From assembly GCA_900319625.1 (NCBI GenBank), contig ONPD01000002.1:62001-126000 (forward strand): a stretch of 64,000 nt of DNA, given 5' to 3'. The DNA comes from an uncultured Treponema sp. (GTDB taxonomy: Bacteria > Spirochaetota > Spirochaetia > Treponematales > Treponemataceae). Below the pieces are notes generated by a model. It did not search any database. It was not told where the DNA came from and saw only the letters and a list, made by a program, of their open reading frames with translations. Below are positions 59,337 to 64,000 of this stretch, piece after piece (the first letter of the stretch is position 1; the number at the start of each line of letters is the position of its first letter). The position numbers and the translations under genes were made by a program.

Positions 59337-60851
59337 GTGTGGGGAATATCAGCTGCTTATGAAAATATGCAGCGGAGGTCTTTTTTGTTAAGCGTCACTC
59401 AGTCTCGATTATTTGATGAGAACGTTGGAAAAGTGAATTCTATGATTTGTAAAATCATGGCCTTTTCGGTTCTTGTTCCTTTATCTTTTATTATTTTTAC
59501 CCTGGCAGGATTGTGGAATGTACCTCATTCATATTCTATACTCCTCGCTGTTTATTCGCTTTTTGTCACCATAATCCTCTTCCTCTTAAATCGAACTTCT
59601 TCACTTCAGTCATTTACGACTTATGCGGGACTGATCTGTTCTATGCTTTTTGTTGCCCTCTTGGGTGTAAAAAGTGTTATTGTTATTACAATTTCCTATG
59701 CCTTCATTCCGGTTTTAAGCTGTTTTTATTACAACGTAAAGCTTACCCGCATTATGAATCTGATAAATTTTCTGTCAGTAATAGCGGTTACCTGGTTCCG
59801 TTCCCAGACTATTCTTGAAATTTATGTCTGGGTAGACAGTGTCGAGAACAGTCCTTTACGCTGGTTTATTACCAATTCAATCGGAATTACGGTTGAATCC
59901 TTCTTTGTTTATATGATTACAGTTGCTCTGGCAAAACGAACCGGAAAAACACTGCAGAATCTTCTTTTAAGCTCGGATGAAAGAAATTCTGCTATCGATG
60001 AACTTAGAAAACGTAATAAATATATAGTAAAAATTAATTCAGAGATTGAGGATGCAAATAAGCATCTTAAGATGACTCAATATGAAATCATCCGCTTTGT
60101 TTCTCAGGTTTTGGGTAGTCACGACCTTTTTACCGGCCGTCACCTGATGCATACAAAAAAATACGTGGAAATTATTGCGAGGGAACTCAGGGATAACGGC
60201 TACTATAAGGATGAGCTTACTGATGAAAAAATTGTGCTTTATTCTACTGCAGCTCTTCTTCACGATATAGGTAAGGTTCATATTCCGGAAGGAGTCCTGA
60301 ACAAAATCGGAAAGTTTACCCCGGAAGAATATGAGATTATGAAGATTCATCCGATTGAAGGAAAAAAGCTTCTGGAATACCTTCCGATTATTAATGACGG
60401 TGTTTTCAATGAGATTGCCGTTCAGATGGCTTTCTGCCATCATGAAAAATGGGATGGAAGCGGCTATCCAAGTGGCCTGAAAGGAAAGGAAATTCCTCTC
60501 TGTGCAAGAATTATGGCAGCAGCTGATGTTCTGGATGCCCTTATCAGTCAGCGTCTTTACAAGGAGCCTATGCCGGTTGAAGAAGCAATGGAGGTTTTTG
60601 AACGTTCAAAGGGCCTCCACTTTGAGCCTTGTATTGTAGAAGCTGTTGTAAAACTTAAAAATCTTATTAAGATTATTGATGAAGATTTTAAGACGAGCGA
60701 AGCTTCTACAAATAACGAAGAACTTGAATGGTGGATGCGCTATCATTCAAATGTCGAGGCTAAATCTTTGAAGGTGGAACTCCATACGGATTTTATTCAG
60801 GCAAGTGCAGTTGAGGCAAACGGTCTGAATCCTGATTTCAACAAAAATTAG
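59337..60851 (+). CDS. HD-GYP domain protein with N-terminal membrane sensor
   Basis: A c-di-GMP phosphodiesterase-type protein of 504 aa (GTG 59337). A TTG at 59385 with GGAGG close upstream would give 488 aa and is a good alternative. Residues about 35-200 hold six hydrophobic segments forming a sensor module, followed by a coiled coil. The HD-GYP domain (about 250-445) has LLHDIGKVHIPEGVLNK, HPIEGKKLL, HHEKWDGSGYP and ARIMAAADVLDAL; all HD-GYP residues are present. It would break down c-di-GMP in response to a membrane signal. Confidence 0.92.
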   Translation: MWGISAAYENMQRRSFLLSVTQSRLFDENVGKVNSMICKIMAFSVLVPLSFIIFTLAGLWNVPHSYSILLAVYSLFVTIILFLLNRTSSLQSFTTYAGLICSMLFVALLGVKSVIVITISYAFIPVLSCFYYNVKLTRIMNLINFLSVIAVTWFRSQTILEIYVWVDSVENSPLRWFITNSIGITVESFFVYMITVALAKRTGKTLQNLLLSSDERNSAIDELRKRNKYIVKINSEIEDANKHLKMTQYEIIRFVSQVLGSHDLFTGRHLMHTKKYVEIIARELRDNGYYKDELTDEKIVLYSTAALLHDIGKVHIPEGVLNKIGKFTPEEYEIMKIHPIEGKKLLEYLPIINDGVFNEIAVQMAFCHHEKWDGSGYPSGLKGKEIPLCARIMAAADVLDALISQRLYKEPMPVEEAMEVFERSKGLHFEPCIVEAVVKLKNLIKIIDEDFKTSEASTNNEELEWWMRYHSNVEAKSLKVELHTDFIQASAVEANGLNPDFNKN

Positions 60852-60915
60852 AATTATTGTAAAAACTCCCGCAAACGGGTAAAATGTAATATCTTAAAAT
60901 CAGAGGTATTACAAT

Positions 60916-61401
60916 ATGGAAGAAATTTTAGATTTACTTCGCCAGAATGCACGACTTTCTGCCGCGGATATCGCCGCGCTCACAAAAAAGACAGAGGAAG
61001 AGGTTTGTGCGATTATCAAAAAACTGGAAGATGACGGAGTTATTCTGAAATACGCGGCCATTGTAAATCCAGAAAAAGATAAGGAGAACCGCGATAAGGT
61101 TCTTGCAGAAATTCAGATTCAGGTTCAGCCACAGCGCGAACACGGATTTGATATGATTGCTGACCGCATTTACCGCTTCCCTCAGGTAAAATCACTTTAC
61201 CTTATGAGCGGCGGCTACGATCTGCGCGTTACAATCGAAGGCGACTCTTTGAAAGATGTTGCACTTTTTGTTTCTGAAAAGCTTTCTACTCTGGAAGGCG
61301 TTCGTTCAACTAAGACTAATTTTGTTTTGAAAAAATATAAAGAAAACGACGTTGTTTATGTTGAAGATGAGCGCGACCGAAGAGAAGGAATTCAGGCTTA
61401 A
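60916..61401 (+). CDS. Lrp/AsnC-family transcription regulator
   Basis: A 161-aa protein with an N-terminal helix-turn-helix (LLRQNARLSAADIAALTKKTEEEV) and a C-terminal RAM-type ligand domain (about 75-150, MSGGYDLRVTIEG). Such regulators sense amino acids. The aminotransferase gene starts 46 bases later on the same strand, so control of that gene is likely. AGAGG precedes the ATG. Confidence 0.9.
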   Translation: MEEILDLLRQNARLSAADIAALTKKTEEEVCAIIKKLEDDGVILKYAAIVNPEKDKENRDKVLAEIQIQVQPQREHGFDMIADRIYRFPQVKSLYLMSGGYDLRVTIEGDSLKDVALFVSEKLSTLEGVRSTKTNFVLKKYKENDVVYVEDERDRREGIQA

Positions 61402-61446
61402 TTCTTGAGGAGATTTATTTCTCCCGCTTATTTATGGATATAAACA

Positions 61447-62616
61447 ATGAACAGTCGAACAGATAAATTTTCTACTAAAATAGTTAACACACAGGGCTCA
61501 AAAATCCGTAAGTTTTTTGAACTCTGTATCGGACATGATGATATTATTTCCCTGGGTGTAGGTGAGCCAGACTTTCCAACCCCTTGGATTATCCGCGAGG
61601 AAGCTTTTTATCACCTTGAAAAGGGCCACACTTCCTACACTTCAAACTGGGGTTTGATTGAACTCCGCGAAGAAGTAAGCAAATACCTTGCCCGCTTTGG
61701 AATGGACTACAATCCAAAAAATGAGATTCTCCCAACCGTCGGTGCTTCAGAAGCTGTAGATCTGGTTCTGCGCTCAATCCTCAATCCTGGTGATGAACTG
61801 ATTGTCTGCGAACCTTGCTACGTTTCTTATCAACCTCTTGGTGATCTTTGCGATGCAAAGGTAATTCACCTGGATACAAGTAAGACAAACTTTGTTCCAA
61901 CTGCAGAACTGATTGAAAGCGTAATCACACCAAAAACTAAGGCAATTATGATCTGCTCTCCAAGTAACCCTACGGGAAAAACAATTCCCGCAGAAGAACT
62001 TGCAAAGATTGCAGAAGTTGTAAAAAAGCACGAAATCTGGTGTATAAGTGATGAGATTTACTGCGAGTTGATTTACGACGGCCGCAAGCATGTTTCAATT
62101 GGTTCTTTCCCTGGAATGAAGGATTACGCAATCATTTTGAACGGTTTTTCAAAGGCCTTTGCCATGACAGGCTGGCGTATCGGTTATATTGCTGCTCCAG
62201 CTGACCTTTTGCAGAACTGCTGTAAGCTTCACGGTTACAATTCAATCTGTCCTCCAATCTTCAGTCAGTACGCTGCTGCAGAAGGACTTCGCAATGCCTG
62301 GTCTGAAGTTGAAAAAATGCGCGTAAGCTACCAGCAGCGCCGTAACCTTATGCACAAGGCTTTTCTTGATATGGGACTTCCTTGCGTTGAGCCGGAAGGT
62401 GCCTTCTACATGTTCCCGGATATCCGTTCCACAGGAATGGCAAGTGAAGACTTTGCAAAAGCCCTGCTTGAAAAGAAAAAGGTTGCCGTAGTTCCTGGAA
62501 CTGCCTTCGGTGACGCCGGTGAAGGCTTTATCCGCTGCTGTTACGCAACTGACATAAACAAAATTAAAATTGCCATGACAAAAATCGCTGAGTTTATAAA
62601 GGAAATTAAGCAATGA
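61447..62616 (+). CDS. Class I/II pyridoxal-phosphate aminotransferase
   Basis: A 389-aa fold-type I enzyme. The PLP-binding Lys is in LNGFSKAFAMTGWRIGY. GEPDFPTPW, the Asn/Pro segment SNPTGKTI, and the C-terminal Arg in FIRCCYA match the class. It fits the MalY/AlaT/aspartate-type group; the amino-acid substrate is not clear. The end overlaps the TPR gene by 4 bases. Confidence 0.9.
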   Translation: MNSRTDKFSTKIVNTQGSKIRKFFELCIGHDDIISLGVGEPDFPTPWIIREEAFYHLEKGHTSYTSNWGLIELREEVSKYLARFGMDYNPKNEILPTVGASEAVDLVLRSILNPGDELIVCEPCYVSYQPLGDLCDAKVIHLDTSKTNFVPTAELIESVITPKTKAIMICSPSNPTGKTIPAEELAKIAEVVKKHEIWCISDEIYCELIYDGRKHVSIGSFPGMKDYAIILNGFSKAFAMTGWRIGYIAAPADLLQNCCKLHGYNSICPPIFSQYAAAEGLRNAWSEVEKMRVSYQQRRNLMHKAFLDMGLPCVEPEGAFYMFPDIRSTGMASEDFAKALLEKKKVAVVPGTAFGDAGEGFIRCCYATDINKIKIAMTKIAEFIKEIKQ

Positions 62617-63968
62617 TTATTTCTATTCTGATAGTCCTGATTATATCTATTCTCTTAATTGGAATCCTTGTTGTAATTTCAACAACTTCCAGAACAAAGA
62701 CTCCAAAGGATGTTACAGGACGAATTCAGAAAAAGGGAAAGTCTGTAATTTTAAAGGAAGCTGAAAAAAAACTGGCCCGCAATCCGCGTGATATAACCGC
62801 CTTGCGGGAGCTTGGCAATATTTATTTTGAAGAAAAAAACTGGGAAAAAGCTTACGGAGTTTACAAAAGACTTTTTGAAATTTCAGCCTCAGATTCGGAA
62901 GTAAATATTGCTGAAGCTGCCCTCCGAATGGGTATTGCGGCTTACAAGCTTGGACGTTTTGATGATTCTCTCAGCGCCCTTATGATTTCCTATAAGAAAA
63001 ATCCGGAATCTTACGAATGTAACCTGTATCTTGGAAAGGGACTTTACGAAAAACAGGTTTACGATAAGGCAATTGCCTGCCTTAAAAAGGTAAAGCTTCT
63101 TCGCCCTGACAGCTCTGAAGCTGATATGATTCTTGGTATGAGCTTTTTTAAGCTGCAGAAATTCCGCGAAGCACTGCCGTTTTTGAAAAAGGTTATCGAT
63201 GAAAATCCTGCAAACAAGGAAGTTCTCTATTATCTGGCAGTTTCTATGATGGAAGTTGGAATGAGCGATAAAGCCCTTAAGGTTTTCATTCATCTTCGTC
63301 CGGATCCTTTGTTTGGTCCTCAGTCTTGTCTTGAAGCCGGAAAAATCCATGAGCGTTCAAAGGATTATAATTCAGCAATTCAGGATTATGAAATTGCCCT
63401 TAAGCTTCCTAGCGTTCCTGACCAGATTTTAGTTCAGATTCGTTATCGTGCGGCCCTTACCTACATTGCAATGAACAATATTGCAAAGGGACTTGCTATG
63501 CTTAAGCAGGTTCAGGCAATCAAACCAAATTACAAGGATGTTGATGCCCTGCTTGCCCGCTATTCAGAGCTTAATCAGAATAAGAACCTGCAGGTTTATA
63601 TGATGGCGGGAACAAGTGAATTTATTGCCCTCTGTCGAAACTTCATCACAAAATACTATGAAGATGCTGTTGTAAAGGTAACTGATACGGAGCCTAATCA
63701 GGATTCGGTTGATATTACCTGTGAAATTGAGCATCCTAAGTGGCAGGCAAAGCAGCTTTTCCGCTTTTACAGAAGCCAGTCAACTCTGAGTGATATTTCC
63801 GTTCGTGAAGCCCACGGAAAAATGCGTGATACAAAATGTGATAAGGCAATCTGTGTAACTTTGGGAAATTTCTCTGAAAGTGCCCATAAATTTATTGAAG
63901 GCCGCCCTATTGATTTGATGGAAAAAGACGAGCTTTCAAAGCGTCTTCTCAGAATCAGTATGATTTAG
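62613..63968 (+). CDS. Membrane-anchored TPR-repeat protein
   Basis: A 451-aa protein with one N-terminal membrane helix (about 1-24) and at least six tetratricopeptide repeats (about 50-330), with patterns such as ALRELGNIYFEEKNWEKAY and SYECNLYLGKGLYEKQVYDKA. The C-terminal part is a separate mixed domain. TPRs hold protein complexes together; partners are unknown. ATGA overlap with the aminotransferase couples translation. Confidence 0.85.
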   Translation: MIISILIVLIISILLIGILVVISTTSRTKTPKDVTGRIQKKGKSVILKEAEKKLARNPRDITALRELGNIYFEEKNWEKAYGVYKRLFEISASDSEVNIAEAALRMGIAAYKLGRFDDSLSALMISYKKNPESYECNLYLGKGLYEKQVYDKAIACLKKVKLLRPDSSEADMILGMSFFKLQKFREALPFLKKVIDENPANKEVLYYLAVSMMEVGMSDKALKVFIHLRPDPLFGPQSCLEAGKIHERSKDYNSAIQDYEIALKLPSVPDQILVQIRYRAALTYIAMNNIAKGLAMLKQVQAIKPNYKDVDALLARYSELNQNKNLQVYMMAGTSEFIALCRNFITKYYEDAVVKVTDTEPNQDSVDITCEIEHPKWQAKQLFRFYRSQSTLSDISVREAHGKMRDTKCDKAICVTLGNFSESAHKFIEGRPIDLMEKDELSKRLLRISMI

Positions 63969-63987
63969 GAAGCTTGCCAGGCATTTT

Positions 63988-64000
63988 ATGAATATCTGTC
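63988..64000 (+). CDS. Start of a further gene, cut by the window edge
   Basis: An ATG with a few codons (MNIC) begins 20 bases after the TPR gene's stop. Only 13 bases are present, so nothing can be said about the product. Confidence 0.25.

Overview
The window looks like part of a spirochaete chromosome, most likely a gut- or rumen-type Treponema. I infer this from the style of the predicted lipoproteins, the HD-GYP protein, moderate GC and AT-rich promoters; no rRNA is present to confirm it. It splits into two parts. Positions 1 to about 40.4 kb hold most of a podovirus-type prophage, transcribed almost entirely on the minus strand. From 40.9 kb to the end are ordinary host genes.

Read in its transcription direction (right to left), the prophage runs as follows. 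First come early or accessory genes with a PcfK/PcfJ-like pair, a winged-helix protein carrying a 48-bp tandem duplication, and a replication-initiation-like protein (36-40.4 kb). Next are the small and large terminase subunits, a DNA methyltransferase and a MazG-like protein (32.6-36 kb). Then follow the T7/BPP-1-type virion genes: portal, Bbp19-like protein, scaffold, capsid, cement, adaptor and nozzle (24-32 kb). Three ejection-type proteins follow, one of about 3,180 residues that carries two HExxH metallopeptidase motifs, a PBECR-like nuclease domain and an ART-like domain (11-24 kb). Last come a tail fibre, a plus-strand two-gene cargo insert (8.2-9.4 kb), a diversity-generating retroelement (DGR; 3.5-7.7 kb), small structural or regulatory genes, and a lysis cassette of holin, M15 endolysin and nested spanins (0-1.7 kb). 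No integrase or repressor is visible. The left end of the element lies outside the window, and the right junction falls between 40402 and about 40930.

The main finding is the complete DGR in the order target, VR, hairpin, Avd-like gene, TR, reverse transcriptase. I aligned TR (4975-5066) with VR (5697-5788) by eye over 92 positions. All 20 differences fall at adenines of the coding-strand TR (20 of 29 adenines changed), and none of the 63 other positions differ. The TR is rich in AAY codons and the VR encodes the C-terminus of a 694-residue tail-fibre-like protein. With the Bbp16-like and Bbp19-like proteins, this is the Bordetella phage BPP-1 arrangement in a spirochaete prophage. The RT carries the DGR-type motif IGxxxSQ and the catalytic YxDD as YNDD. 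The Avd-like protein, at 189 aa, is longer than classical Avd, and a 48-aa ORF follows the RT.

The host part carries 6-phosphofructokinase, a sodium/solute symporter, a membrane J-domain protein, tyrS-infA, dksA-like, hisK, a two-receiver response regulator, groEL (without groES), a flavodoxin, a Vat-like acetyltransferase, an M48 peptidase, an outer-membrane barrel candidate, two lipoproteins, rnhA, an SGNH hydrolase, hisB, hisG, an HD-GYP protein, an Lrp-type regulator next to an aminotransferase, and a TPR protein. Its intergenic regions hold a nested inverted-repeat element (57454-57609) and two inverted copies of a short palindromic repeat (56679-56743 and 58291-58340).
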